This document shows positions 8,882-15,956 of a DNA stretch of 42,873 nt, piece by piece. The stretch's first letter is position 1, and every line of letters begins with the position of its first letter. The position numbers and the translations under genes were made by a program. The notes beneath the pieces are model-generated. The model was not told where the DNA came from. It made no database searches and worked only from the letters and a program-made list of their open reading frames with translations. Source of the DNA: Kordia jejudonensis (GTDB lineage Bacteria > Bacteroidota > Bacteroidia > Flavobacteriales > Flavobacteriaceae); assembly GCF_001005315.1 (NCBI RefSeq), contig NZ_LBMG01000050.1:1-42873 (forward strand). Direction: 5' to 3'.

Positions 8882-8949
8882 TTTCATCTAAACATACTTG
8901 CATTTCGGCACAAGGCGTCTATTTTTCAGAGGTGTAAAGTGCAAATTTG
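8882..8949 (+). promoter_or_regulatory. Promoter with upstream element TTCATC and -7 box CAAATTTG
   Basis: TTTCATCTA at 8882 and TTTCGGCAC at 8903 form a 21-bp-period direct repeat. CAAATTTG (8942-8949) lies 59 bp after TTCATC and 24 nt before the GT4 ATG. It deviates from TAnnTTTG only at the first base. Confidence 0.45.
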
Positions 8950-8973
8950 TCTTGTAATTAAAAATCAACTCTT

Positions 8974-10179
8974 ATGAAACTCGCAATTGTAACTGCCTAT
9001 CCACCAAGCAAAGTCACTTTAAACGAATACGCATATCACTTAGTGAAAAGCTTTCGCCAGAAGGAAAATATTACGGAAATCATTTTGTTAACGGACGAAA
9101 CTCCTGAAGCAAAAGACTTGAATTTTTCGGAAGCTGGTTGCAAAATTACCGTAAAGGAATGCTGGAAGTTTAACAGTTATAAAAATATTTTTTCGGTAGC
9201 CAAAGCCATCAATCAAACAAAACCTGATGCTGTTTTATTCAATTTGCAATTCATGAAGTTTGGCGATAAAAAAGTGGCTGCCGCGTTAGGTTTGATGCTT
9301 CCTTGGATTTGTTCTATGAAGAATATTCCAAACATTGTTTTATTACACAATATCCTAGAAGAAGTTGATTTAAAAAGCGCAGGATTTACCTCAAATAAAC
9401 TCTTACAAAAAGCTTATAATTTCATCGGAACGAGTTTGACGAAATTGTTACTGAAAGCAGATAAAGTTGCCGTTACGATGCAAAAATATGTGACTGTTTT
9501 AGAACAAAAATATCTAGCCGATAACATCACCGTGATTCCACACGGAACTTTTGAAATTGCGGAAAGTCCTTCGTATGATTTACCAAATGGCGCGTTTAAA
9601 ATAATGACGTTTGGTAAGTTTGGAACCTACAAAAAAGTAGAAAGCATGATAGAAGCCGTTGAGAAAGTTCGAAAGACTTCAGATCTCGATTTGGAAATCG
9701 TTATTGCAGGAACGGACAATCCAAATGTGCCTGAGTATTTAGCAACTGTACAAGAACAATACAAACATGTTCCACAATTGACATTTACAGGTTATGTGGA
9801 AGAAGCTGATGTGGCACCGTTATTTAACGAAAGTGCGGTTGTGGTTTTTCCATATACGTCTACTACTGGAAGTTCAGGTGTGTTGCACCAAGCAGGAAGT
9901 TATGGAAAAGCTGTTGTGATGCCAGATTTGGGCGATTTAGCGTTGTTGGTAAAAGATGAAGGCTATAGAGGCGAATTTTTTGAACCTACAAATGTAGACA
10001 GTTTGGCAAATGCTATTGAAGCGATTGTAACGAATGATGCGTATAGAATTTCACTTGGAAAGACCAATTACAAAGCTGCTACGGCTTTTCCTATGGAACG
10101 CATTACGGATATGTATTTGGAAGAATTTGAAGCGATTATTGAAAGAAAGCTATTAGATCGCTCTGCTGTTAGATGTTAG
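8974..10179 (+). CDS. Glycosyltransferase family 4 (GT-B fold)
   Basis: 401 residues, cytosolic. The N-terminus MKLAIVTAYPPSKVTLNEYA is a GT-B acceptor domain with the PPS loop; HGTFE after TVIPHG marks the hinge region; the donor domain carries IMTFGKFGTYKKVESMIEA and the closing loop YTSTTGSSGVLHQAGSYGKAVVMPDLGD, the position of the nucleotide-sugar-binding GxxxxEA-type motif (here the acidic residue is not in its usual place). PelF is a member of this family; no specificity is claimed. The last five residues and stop come from sequence resembling the dispersed repeat found at 26129, so the C-terminus may have been extended or cut by a repeat. Confidence 0.85.
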   Translation: MKLAIVTAYPPSKVTLNEYAYHLVKSFRQKENITEIILLTDETPEAKDLNFSEAGCKITVKECWKFNSYKNIFSVAKAINQTKPDAVLFNLQFMKFGDKKVAAALGLMLPWICSMKNIPNIVLLHNILEEVDLKSAGFTSNKLLQKAYNFIGTSLTKLLLKADKVAVTMQKYVTVLEQKYLADNITVIPHGTFEIAESPSYDLPNGAFKIMTFGKFGTYKKVESMIEAVEKVRKTSDLDLEIVIAGTDNPNVPEYLATVQEQYKHVPQLTFTGYVEEADVAPLFNESAVVVFPYTSTTGSSGVLHQAGSYGKAVVMPDLGDLALLVKDEGYRGEFFEPTNVDSLANAIEAIVTNDAYRISLGKTNYKAATAFPMERITDMYLEEFEAIIERKLLDRSAVRC

Positions 10180-10180
10180 A

Positions 10181-10229
10181 CTTGTTCCTGCGCAAGCAGA
10201 AATCTCACTCTTATGTGATACTGAATTAC
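10181..10229. repeat. Degenerate composite repeat after the GT4 gene
   Basis: GTTCCTGCGCAAGCAGAAATC and TGTGATACTGAATTAC are worn copies of the first and second modules of the dispersed element. The block begins within a few bases of the GT4 stop. Confidence 0.65.
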
Positions 10230-10298
10230 TCTTCGATTTCAATATTAATAATACATTTCTTAGAAAGTACTCAATTCTAAATACTAAAATCTATAGTA

Positions 10299-10751
10299 TT
10301 ACGAATTCAATCGTGCATCAAAGTGAAAATCTTCATGTGAAATCAATTTTACTTTGTTATACTCTTTATGTTGACAATTCAGAATGTAATTGTGTGACGT
10401 TTGAATAATACAACTTGGGACTTTAAGCGCAATCGTTTCTTGATTTAAAAACCAATATTCTCCTAATTGTGCTAAAATTGTTGGTGCTGGATAATCTTTC
10501 CAATTGGAAGGTAAATCACTTCTATTTAACGTTGTAATAGAATCGTCTGGGATTTCAAATGTCAAAATATCCAAGTCTGGAATCAACATTGGCGGTATGT
10601 GAACAATGGTTTCAAGCAATGCAATTTCCTTACTTTCTCCTGTATATAAAACTGCACTTCCTTTTTTATTCCAACGACCACCGTAAATTGCTGCGCCAGT
10701 TCCAGAGATATCGTGTGCAAATTTTTTGCTTGTAATTCGATACACTTTCAT
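10299..10751 (-). CDS. RES-domain toxin
   Basis: 150 residues, the normal size of a RES toxin. Candidate family residues are R26 in GGRWN, Y36 in VLYTGES, E47 in ALLETIV and S113 in KVPSCII, followed by NYILN. Characterised RES toxins deplete NAD+ (or ADP-ribosylate a target), and are blocked by an Xre/DUF2384 partner. That partner is encoded 6 bp upstream in the same direction. All motif positions look intact, so an active toxin is likely. Confidence 0.88.
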   Translation of the reverse strand: MKVYRITSKKFAHDISGTGAAIYGGRWNKKGSAVLYTGESKEIALLETIVHIPPMLIPDLDILTFEIPDDSITTLNRSDLPSNWKDYPAPTILAQLGEYWFLNQETIALKVPSCIIQTSHNYILNCQHKEYNKVKLISHEDFHFDARLNS

Positions 10752-10757
10752 CGGAAA

Positions 10758-11213
10758 CTAGCTGTAAACTCCATGTTCTATTCTGCCCAAAATATCACGA
10801 ACTTTAGAAACACCTTCAGGAATTTCGATCAGTTCTTGCGGTTCCATGCCGCCCAAAGCGGTGTTTGGCAAATTTAGCCATTTGAAAAAGTTGTCTTTAC
10901 TTCCAAAAATTTCTGTTCCTAGCAAAAATAATTCTGAAATTTCAAATAATTTGATAGATACATTTCGTTCTAAAGTTTTATTGGCTTTTGTCCATCTGTA
11001 AATAGAAGGTTCGGAAACATTGAGCATATCAGCCGTTTCATTTAGGGAAAGATCAAAATATCCTCTAAAATTTTTAATCACATTTGCATTAAGTCCTTCG
11101 GTTGCGATAGAAATATAATCATACGGACTTGCTACATTTTCTTTGAGATATTCCTTTCCCAAAACTTCCTGTAGTTCGTTTAAATGATCTTTTACTCGTT
11201 CTTTTTCTTTCAT
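10758..11213 (-). CDS. Xre/DUF2384 antitoxin of the RES toxin
   Basis: The ATG at 11211-11213 gives 151 residues; the frame is open to 11315, but the extra 34 residues are Lys/Cys-rich, cross the operator and are not like the family. Residues about 40-80 form a helix-turn-helix (LSLNETADMLNVSEPSIYRWTK). The C-terminal DUF2384/MbcA-like domain has the typical pattern GSKDNFFKWLNLPNTALGG, PQEL and RIEHGVYS at the extreme C-terminus, which in related systems reaches into the RES active site. It precedes the toxin gene by 6 bp. Confidence 0.87.
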   Translation of the reverse strand: MKEKERVKDHLNELQEVLGKEYLKENVASPYDYISIATEGLNANVIKNFRGYFDLSLNETADMLNVSEPSIYRWTKANKTLERNVSIKLFEISELFLLGTEIFGSKDNFFKWLNLPNTALGGMEPQELIEIPEGVSKVRDILGRIEHGVYS

Positions 11214-11233
11214 TTGATAATATACTTTATCAA
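11214..11233 (-). promoter_or_regulatory. Inverted-repeat operator of the RES-Xre operon
   Basis: TTGATAA (11214-11220) and TTATCAA (11227-11233) form a perfect 7-bp inverted repeat with a 6-nt spacer directly before the antitoxin start codon. Its place suggests autoregulation. No convincing -7 box was found. Confidence 0.5.
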
Positions 11234-11310
11234 TTGATTGTAATTTACAAATTATTTTTGATTTTTTACATCTTTTAAGATCAATTTCACAAATATTACT
11301 TGTGTATTTT

Positions 11311-11602
11311 GTCATTCCTGAGAAAACAGTAATCTCACTGATATGTGATACTGAATCAAGTTCAGTATGACGAAAGGTTCATATTTTTAAGTTTGTCATT
11401 CCACACTTGATGCGAAATCCATTTAAAAATACTTCAAGATTTTTTCTGTCACGAATTCACGAATGTTTTAGCTTGTTTGTCGGCACGAGTTCGGAAACTC
11501 GCGCTAGCATTCTGGTTAATTACAACGAAATTTTGTCATTCCGCACTTGATGCGGAATCCACTTTGAAATATTATGGATTCCTGTCTACACAGGAATGAC
11601 GT
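11311..11602. repeat. Cluster of dispersed repeats in a 306-bp gene-free gap
   Basis: Four repeat blocks fill most of the gap between the RES-Xre operon and the SymE-like gene: 11311-11372 (TTCCTGAG... CTGAATCAAGTTCAG...ATGACG), 11394-11421 (TTCCACACTTGATGCGAAATCC), 11483-11507 (GCACGAGTT...AACTCGCGCTAGC) and 11534-11602 (TTCCGCACTTGATGCGGAATCC joined to GGATTCCTGT...ACAGGAATGACG). No gene is visible. Confidence 0.75.
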
Positions 11603-11621
11603 CAGAAAACTAAAATCACTT

Positions 11622-11798
11622 CTATAACGTAATGACTAACTTCTTTTGTTGTTGCTCAATCACTACTTTATTTCCTGATGTAAAACCTAATTCCTCCAAC
11701 CATTTTCCTTCCAATCTAATTTCAGGTACAATTTTGGAATTGTTCCAAGCTCTTAACTGAAACTTGTTATGTATTTTTAAAATTCGATGCTTCTTCAT
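11622..11798 (-). CDS. SymE-like small toxin
   Basis: A 58-residue frame from ATG 11798-11796 to TAG 11624-11622. It reads MKKHRILKIHNKFQLRAWNN, then SKIVPEIRLEGKWLEELGF and TSGNKVVIEQQQKKLVITL. The core VPEIRLxGKWLEExGFxxGxKVxI matches the SymE toxin-like family, which has an AbrB-like fold and in E. coli is an SOS-induced toxin with RNase or nucleoid-binding activity, controlled by an antisense RNA. Here an XRE regulator is encoded divergently 100 bp away with shared operator half-sites. An antisense RNA cannot be seen directly. Its promoter is good: TTG (11851-11849), 19 nt, TATATTCG (11829-11822). Confidence 0.75.
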   Translation of the reverse strand: MKKHRILKIHNKFQLRAWNNSKIVPEIRLEGKWLEELGFTSGNKVVIEQQQKKLVITL

Positions 11799-11804
11799 AG
11801 TTTT

Positions 11805-11879
11805 GTCATATTATTATATGACGAATATAATATGAATTACTGAATTGTCAAACTTTTATATGACAAAATTGTCGTATAA
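11805..11879. promoter_or_regulatory. Repeated ATATGAC operators in the symE-like/XRE divergent promoter
   Basis: GTCATAT (11805-11811) and ATATGAC (11816-11822) form a perfect inverted repeat 7 nt before the symE-like ATG and just after its -7 box. TTATATGAC (11856-11864) and GTCGTATAA (11871-11879) form a second site with one mismatch, 19 bp before the XRE start. The same half-site four times between two divergent genes points to XRE control of both. Confidence 0.65.
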
Positions 11880-11897
11880 TTAGTTGACATTTGTTTT

Positions 11898-12113
11898 GTG
11901 AATAAAGAAGAGCTTAAAAAGAAAATCGGTCAACGTATTGTTGAATTACGAAGTCAGAAAGGTTGGAATCAATCTGATTTGGCTCGCGCTTGTAATAAAG
12001 ACAGACAAGCAATGGAAAAACTAGAAAACGGAAAGGTGAATCCTACAATTTATTCATTGTTGGAAATTGCTATTGCTTTAGAAGTTTCTTTGAAGGAGTT
12101 GGTGGATTTTTAG
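11898..12113 (+). CDS. XRE-family HTH regulator
   Basis: 71 residues, almost wholly one Cro/C1-type helix-turn-helix (RIVELRSQKGWNQSDLARAC, then KDRQAMEKLENGKVNPTIYSLLEIAIAL). It begins with GTG at 11898; there is no in-frame ATG because TAA closes the frame at 11877-11879. With no other domain it is a simple dimeric repressor. Divergent to the symE-like gene with paired operators, so it is a candidate controller, or even antitoxin, of that toxin. Confidence 0.85.
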   Translation: MNKEELKKKIGQRIVELRSQKGWNQSDLARACNKDRQAMEKLENGKVNPTIYSLLEIAIALEVSLKELVDF

Positions 12114-12137
12114 TGCCTAAAAACATTCTGTATAAAA

Positions 12138-12160
12138 AAACCTAGAGCTTGTCTAGGTTT
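12138..12160. terminator. Terminator between XRE and Abi genes
   Basis: AAACCTAGA (12138-12146) pairs perfectly with TCTAGGTTT (12152-12160) around a 5-nt loop. On the minus strand the stem is followed by TTTTATA, making it a good terminator for the Abi gene; on the plus strand the T tract is poorer. Confidence 0.75.
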
Positions 12161-12181
12161 CTATATTTTTCAATATTTTTA

Positions 12182-12228
12182 AGTGCAGCACCAATGCATA
12201 ATGATTGGTTGGGCACTGTACATGTACA
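12182..12228. other. Imperfect hairpin followed by a 12-bp perfect palindrome
   Basis: AGTGC/GCACT (12182-12186, 12213-12217) and CCAAT/ATTGG (12191-12195, 12204-12208) form a two-part stem with matched 4-nt internal loops. TGTACATGTACA (12217-12228) follows. It lies in the 3' region of the Abi gene. It may be a small structured RNA or a second terminator; nothing decides. Confidence 0.35.
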
Positions 12229-12265
12229 AATATACAAAAATTATACCAATGATAATATAATATGT

Positions 12266-13144
12266 TTATTCTTGAGTATTTAAATATCCTATTTTATTGG
12301 ATATTATATCCTTGATAACCCTATTACTATCAAACTGACTAAATAATTCTTTAATTTCATTATAAATAATATTATGTCTATTTGTTGATATTTGTTTTAG
12401 AAAAAATAGTATCACTTTTACAGAAGAATCTAAACAATGACGATTGTTGTTATTAAATTGTATTAAAGGTGTAGTTCGTATTTCTTTCGGAGTATTAGAA
12501 TCAAATAATAAATCACTATGTGCACATATATTTCGAATGAAAAGAATCGTTAGTAAGAAGTTTTCAAATACGGCGATACTTTTAATGTTATACCGATTTG
12601 CTATAGTTTCTTTTAACGCCCTATTTTGTAGAGAAATATATAGTGTTATAACACTTCCGAAAGTTAAAAACTCTAATGTTTTCCATGCTGGAGCATATAT
12701 TTCATTAGGGTATTTTTTATGGTGGCTCTTGATAGGCTTGTTATCTGATTTAAATTTTCTATCATAATATTTTGGAAAATTATCCACATATTTTTTAGCA
12801 ACTATCTTATCGTTTGCAAACCATGTAGGATTATTATTATATTTCATAGAAGCAAAATAAATGAGTTGCGTTTTAAAATTAATCTCAATTCTATTGATCG
12901 CTTTTGACAGAATATGTTTTAAATCTGTATCTAAATAATACAATTTGACCACATCTGAAAATTTAGTTCCTTCTTTTAAAGTATGATTTTCGTCAATTTC
13001 AAAGGGATTCCAATAAAAATCCAAACGATAATATCCAATATCTAATAAGATTTCTTTGACTTTTTCATTATCTAAATCCATTATCATTCCTCGATCTTTC
13101 AATTTACTTATCTGATCTTCTATACTTATCGCTATTTTCCCCAT
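12266..13144 (-). CDS. Abi-family (AbiD/AbiF-like) HEPN protein
   Basis: 292 residues. The N-terminus has KLKDRGMIMDLDNEKVKEIL and DIGYYRLDFYWNPFEI, the middle SKAINRIEINFKTQLIYFA and PAWKTLEFLTFGSVITLYISL, all hallmarks of the Abi_2 family of phage abortive-infection proteins. RNICAHS near 200-215 is the Rx4H motif of HEPN ribonucleases. It stands alone on the minus strand at the end of the accessory island. Hand counts of three 60-bp lines inside give 22-28% GC, compared with about 40% for a line in the next gene, which suggests recent acquisition. Phage defence is inferred from the family. Confidence 0.85.
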   Translation of the reverse strand: MGKIAISIEDQISKLKDRGMIMDLDNEKVKEILLDIGYYRLDFYWNPFEIDENHTLKEGTKFSDVVKLYYLDTDLKHILSKAINRIEINFKTQLIYFASMKYNNNPTWFANDKIVAKKYVDNFPKYYDRKFKSDNKPIKSHHKKYPNEIYAPAWKTLEFLTFGSVITLYISLQNRALKETIANRYNIKSIAVFENFLLTILFIRNICAHSDLLFDSNTPKEIRTTPLIQFNNNNRHCLDSSVKVILFFLKQISTNRHNIIYNEIKELFSQFDSNRVIKDIISNKIGYLNTQE

Positions 13145-13182
13145 TCATTAAGCTTAAAAGCTATAAAGTTACTAATTAAAAC

Positions 13183-13197
13183 TATAAACGAAATAAA
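13183..13197 (-). promoter_or_regulatory. Promoter motif of the Abi gene shared with the PIN/antitoxin promoter
   Basis: On the minus strand TTTATTTCGTTTATA occurs here and, exactly, at 5075-5061 before the antitoxin gene. In both it ends in the first bases of a -7-like box (TATAGTTT here, TATATTTG there). It is AT-rich and may be chance. Confidence 0.3.
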
Positions 13198-13239
13198 TAC
13201 GCACACAGGAAGTTAGATTTTTAGCATGTTAACTTTCAA

Positions 13240-14754
13240 TCACTCCACCATAAACTCAAAAGCCAATTTCCGCTTCCCATCTTTATCAATAAAACCAAAC
13301 TTTTTCTGAGGATTTGTACGCCATGGACGATTTCCGACAACTGAACTTGGAATCTCTTCAAAATCGTATAATGTCCAGGATAAGAATGAGATGTTTTCCG
13401 CTTTTAGCATGGCTTGCATTTCTTTGAAATAAGTTGCTTGTTTTTGTTCCGAACCTGAAAATGGCTTCCAAAATCCACCGTAAGACGATTGTCCAAATTC
13501 GCCCAAAACAATAGGTTTGTCTGTTATTTTTGCTTTCAGATTCGCATAGTGCCGCATAAAATCTGCGGCAGCGTTATAATAGTGAAAAGACACAAAATCT
13601 ACCTTGTCTTGCAGTAAATGTGCGCTTTCCGTATTGGACCATCCAATGGTCACCAAATGTGTAGAATCAATTGATTTTATTAGCGAAATCATACTTTCCA
13701 ACCAAGCCAATACGTTTTGTTTGCCACGCGATTCAAAGTCTAAATTTGGTTCGTTTTTAATGTCCCAAGCTACAATTGCAGTATGATTTTTAAATCGAGA
13801 AACAATCGTTTCTGCATGTCGTTGCGTCAATGTCCAGTCTAAGATTTCATAGTTTCCATAAAAGTCGAAAAGTGTCAACACCACTTGGAGTTTTTTAGTT
13901 GCAGCAGCGTCTAAAACCTGTTGCAATTTTTCAAGTTTTTCTTCGTTTACATTCGCTTTGCCGAAATCTTCATATTGTACAAAGATTCGAATGGTATTTA
14001 AACCTGCATCTTTGATGATGTCAAAATCATTTTTGATGATTTCAATATCAAATTGATCGCCAAACATGTCCCAAGGCGTTGCTTGCGGATAGTAATTGAT
14101 TCCTTTCATGTTTAAGTTAGGAACTGCTTGTTTTTCCGTAGCAGTTTCAACTGATTTCACACGTTCTTTTACCAAATGACGCACACGCCAAAAACCATCT
14201 TCCAACAATAATATCACTTTGTAAGTTGCTGTTTCCGTAGTTTCCATGACAAACTTTTCATCTTTATAGAGTTGCTTGTATTCCACTACATTTTCGTCTT
14301 TCAACACGATGAGTTGTCCATCTTCACTAAAGAATTCAATATTTGGTTGATGCGAAAGTGTTGTTGCCTGTATTGAAATGTTTTCTGCTTTATTTTGCGT
14401 GATAAACGCAACGATATTTTTACGTGCGCTTTCCGTATAAAAATCATCAATTCCTGTCGTTTGATTGGTTTTGTACACAACTTGTTTTACATACCAAGCG
14501 TCCAAATAATCAGATTCAATTTTTGCCAAGGTTTGTGCATCGAGCTTTCTACCTTCATTTCCATCAGTTGTCCAAGTTAGTTTTGGTAAATATACTGTCG
14601 CTTTTTTCACTTCTGTATGCAACATGCTACTTCTGTCAGCGCCTGTATTTAGGTAACTAAACGAACTTCCAATGACGAAAATCAGCATCGAAATGATGAT
14701 GATATAAGTTAGTACCAAAAATCCACGCATGATATTTTTGTCTGCTTTTACCAT
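13240..14754 (-). CDS. Membrane-anchored GH5-like glycoside hydrolase with NTF2-like stalk
   Basis: 504 residues. One N-terminal membrane helix (about 10-33) anchors it with the rest in the periplasm. Residues about 70-200 look like an NTF2-like domain (ESDYLDAWYVKQ ... ATYKVILLLEDGFWRVRHLV). From 215 on there is a TIM barrel of clan GH-A: MKGINYYP, NTIRIFVQYEDFG, acid/base E335 in WDIKNEPN, nucleophile E419 in VLGEFGQSS, and WTLYDF near the end. Such enzymes cut beta-linked glycans (cellulase/mannanase type). Last gene of a three-gene overlapping operon with a GT-C-like protein, so it probably trims or releases the polymer made there, as PelA or BcsZ do in other systems. Confidence 0.78.
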   Translation of the reverse strand: MVKADKNIMRGFLVLTYIIIISMLIFVIGSSFSYLNTGADRSSMLHTEVKKATVYLPKLTWTTDGNEGRKLDAQTLAKIESDYLDAWYVKQVVYKTNQTTGIDDFYTESARKNIVAFITQNKAENISIQATTLSHQPNIEFFSEDGQLIVLKDENVVEYKQLYKDEKFVMETTETATYKVILLLEDGFWRVRHLVKERVKSVETATEKQAVPNLNMKGINYYPQATPWDMFGDQFDIEIIKNDFDIIKDAGLNTIRIFVQYEDFGKANVNEEKLEKLQQVLDAAATKKLQVVLTLFDFYGNYEILDWTLTQRHAETIVSRFKNHTAIVAWDIKNEPNLDFESRGKQNVLAWLESMISLIKSIDSTHLVTIGWSNTESAHLLQDKVDFVSFHYYNAAADFMRHYANLKAKITDKPIVLGEFGQSSYGGFWKPFSGSEQKQATYFKEMQAMLKAENISFLSWTLYDFEEIPSSVVGNRPWRTNPQKKFGFIDKDGKRKLAFEFMVE

Positions 14755-15956
14755 AGTTTTTTTGCTTGAATTGTTTTTGTTATTCCTGCGGTAGTAATTT
14801 CTAAATCATAATTTCCATTGCTTAAAATGTTCGGGTTTAATTCAAAATTCACAAAACCATCACGCGATTCTTTGATAGCGGTTTCAATAATTTTTCCGCT
14901 TTGAGAAACAATCAATTTGACTTGCAAGCCATCTGGAATTAATTGATTCATAAAGCTTTTTAAAGGTCCAACTTCAATATTTCTATTCTTTTCTGAGAAT
15001 GTAATTGTAAAATCTTCAATAACTTTTTTATAGCGTAAAGAGATCTTATTGCTTTCTGAAATTCCAGCAACAATGGCTTTTACACTCCAGGTTTCTTGAT
15101 GATCTGGATGTATCATTTTTGCTGTGGCAACGCCATCAATCGTCATTCCTGAAGTTTTGAGTAGATTTCCGTTGATGTTTGTGATGAAGAATGCTACGAA
15201 AGTACCATCGCTAATAATGTTATCGTTTTTATCTTTTAAAATGGAAGTCGTAAACGTTGTGATTTGATTTCCATCCGCATATTCATGTGGTCGTTTCGCA
15301 AATATTTCAAAATCTGTGGAAATTGCAGGCAAAACATTTACGGTATATTCTTTAGAATTCAAGCCTAAACATTCGGTTGCCAATAACATTCTACCACTTT
15401 CTGAAGGCGAATAGATATTTTGATACGCGATTAAGTTTTTTGTCAATATTGTTTCTTGTTGTTCGTTTGCCAAAAATTGACGTTTCAACGCAACTTCCGT
15501 GTTTTCCTGTATTGGATTGTCCAAAGCGTCTGTTGGAATGACAACCAACATTGTATAATCGTTTTCGCCAGCCGCAATACTTGGTGGTCCAACATAGGTT
15601 TCCATAGCAACAGGCGTTTTTTGCGCAACTATGTTGAAGGTTCCTGAAAGCGAGTTGTTTTTGTGTAAAAGTTTCCAGTTTACCACACCAATTTTGCTAC
15701 AAAGCTGCGTTGGAATTGTGTATTGCAGTTGATTTTTTTCAAGTTTTGGAGACACTAAAGTCGTCCCGTAACTGTTGGCACAATATAGTTGAATGGAAGC
15801 ATCTTGCGTTCCCGAGAATGTCAACACAATTATTTCGCCAGCCGTGAATTCACGTTTAGAAGTTTCCAACTGAATCGTTTCGGTAACATTCATGCTGAAT
15901 CCATCCGCGCTTGACGCAACTAATAAAAAGTAGAATATGTAGTGTAAGTTCATCAT
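14748..15956 (-). CDS. Secreted Ig-like beta-rich protein of the EPS operon
   Basis: 402 residues, not recognised as a named family. A signal-like N-terminus (LHYIFYFLLVASSADGFS) is followed by beta-rich stretches that look like three or four Ig-like or macroglobulin-like domains (REFTAGEIIVLTFSG; YTVNVLPAISTDFEIFA; DGFVNFELNPNILSNGNYDLEIT). No T9SS sorting domain is present, so it is likely periplasmic. Its ATG overlaps the stop of the 1026-aa gene (ATGA) and its own end overlaps the hydrolase gene by 7 nt, so the three products are made together and probably work as a complex. Confidence 0.7.
   Translation of the reverse strand: MMNLHYIFYFLLVASSADGFSMNVTETIQLETSKREFTAGEIIVLTFSGTQDASIQLYCANSYGTTLVSPKLEKNQLQYTIPTQLCSKIGVVNWKLLHKNNSLSGTFNIVAQKTPVAMETYVGPPSIAAGENDYTMLVVIPTDALDNPIQENTEVALKRQFLANEQQETILTKNLIAYQNIYSPSESGRMLLATECLGLNSKEYTVNVLPAISTDFEIFAKRPHEYADGNQITTFTTSILKDKNDNIISDGTFVAFFITNINGNLLKTSGMTIDGVATAKMIHPDHQETWSVKAIVAGISESNKISLRYKKVIEDFTITFSEKNRNIEVGPLKSFMNQLIPDGLQVKLIVSQSGKIIETAIKESRDGFVNFELNPNILSNGNYDLEITTAGITKTIQAKKLW

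Larger units (their letters stand above)
8606..8973. other. 368-bp intergenic region with two repeats and one promoter
   Basis: The gap between flippase and GT4 holds a composite palindromic repeat (8610-8682), a second repeat family rich in TCGA (8723-8784) and a promoter (8882-8949). Open frames on both strands here have no protein-like composition and cross the repeats, so no gene is called. Confidence 0.7.

Noticed and set aside
8610-8977. Open frames of 67 aa (minus) and 96 aa (plus) between flippase and GT4
   Set aside because: They cross repeats and the promoter, lack recognisable domains or plausible composition, and the plus frame overlaps the GT4 start.
11214-11315. N-terminal extension of the Xre/DUF2384 antitoxin
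   Set aside because: Lys/Cys-rich sequence unlike the family, over the operator; the internal ATG at 11213 gives the usual length.
12444-12767. 107-aa plus-strand frame inside the Abi gene
   Set aside because: Antisense shadow of a well-supported family protein; no independent start context.
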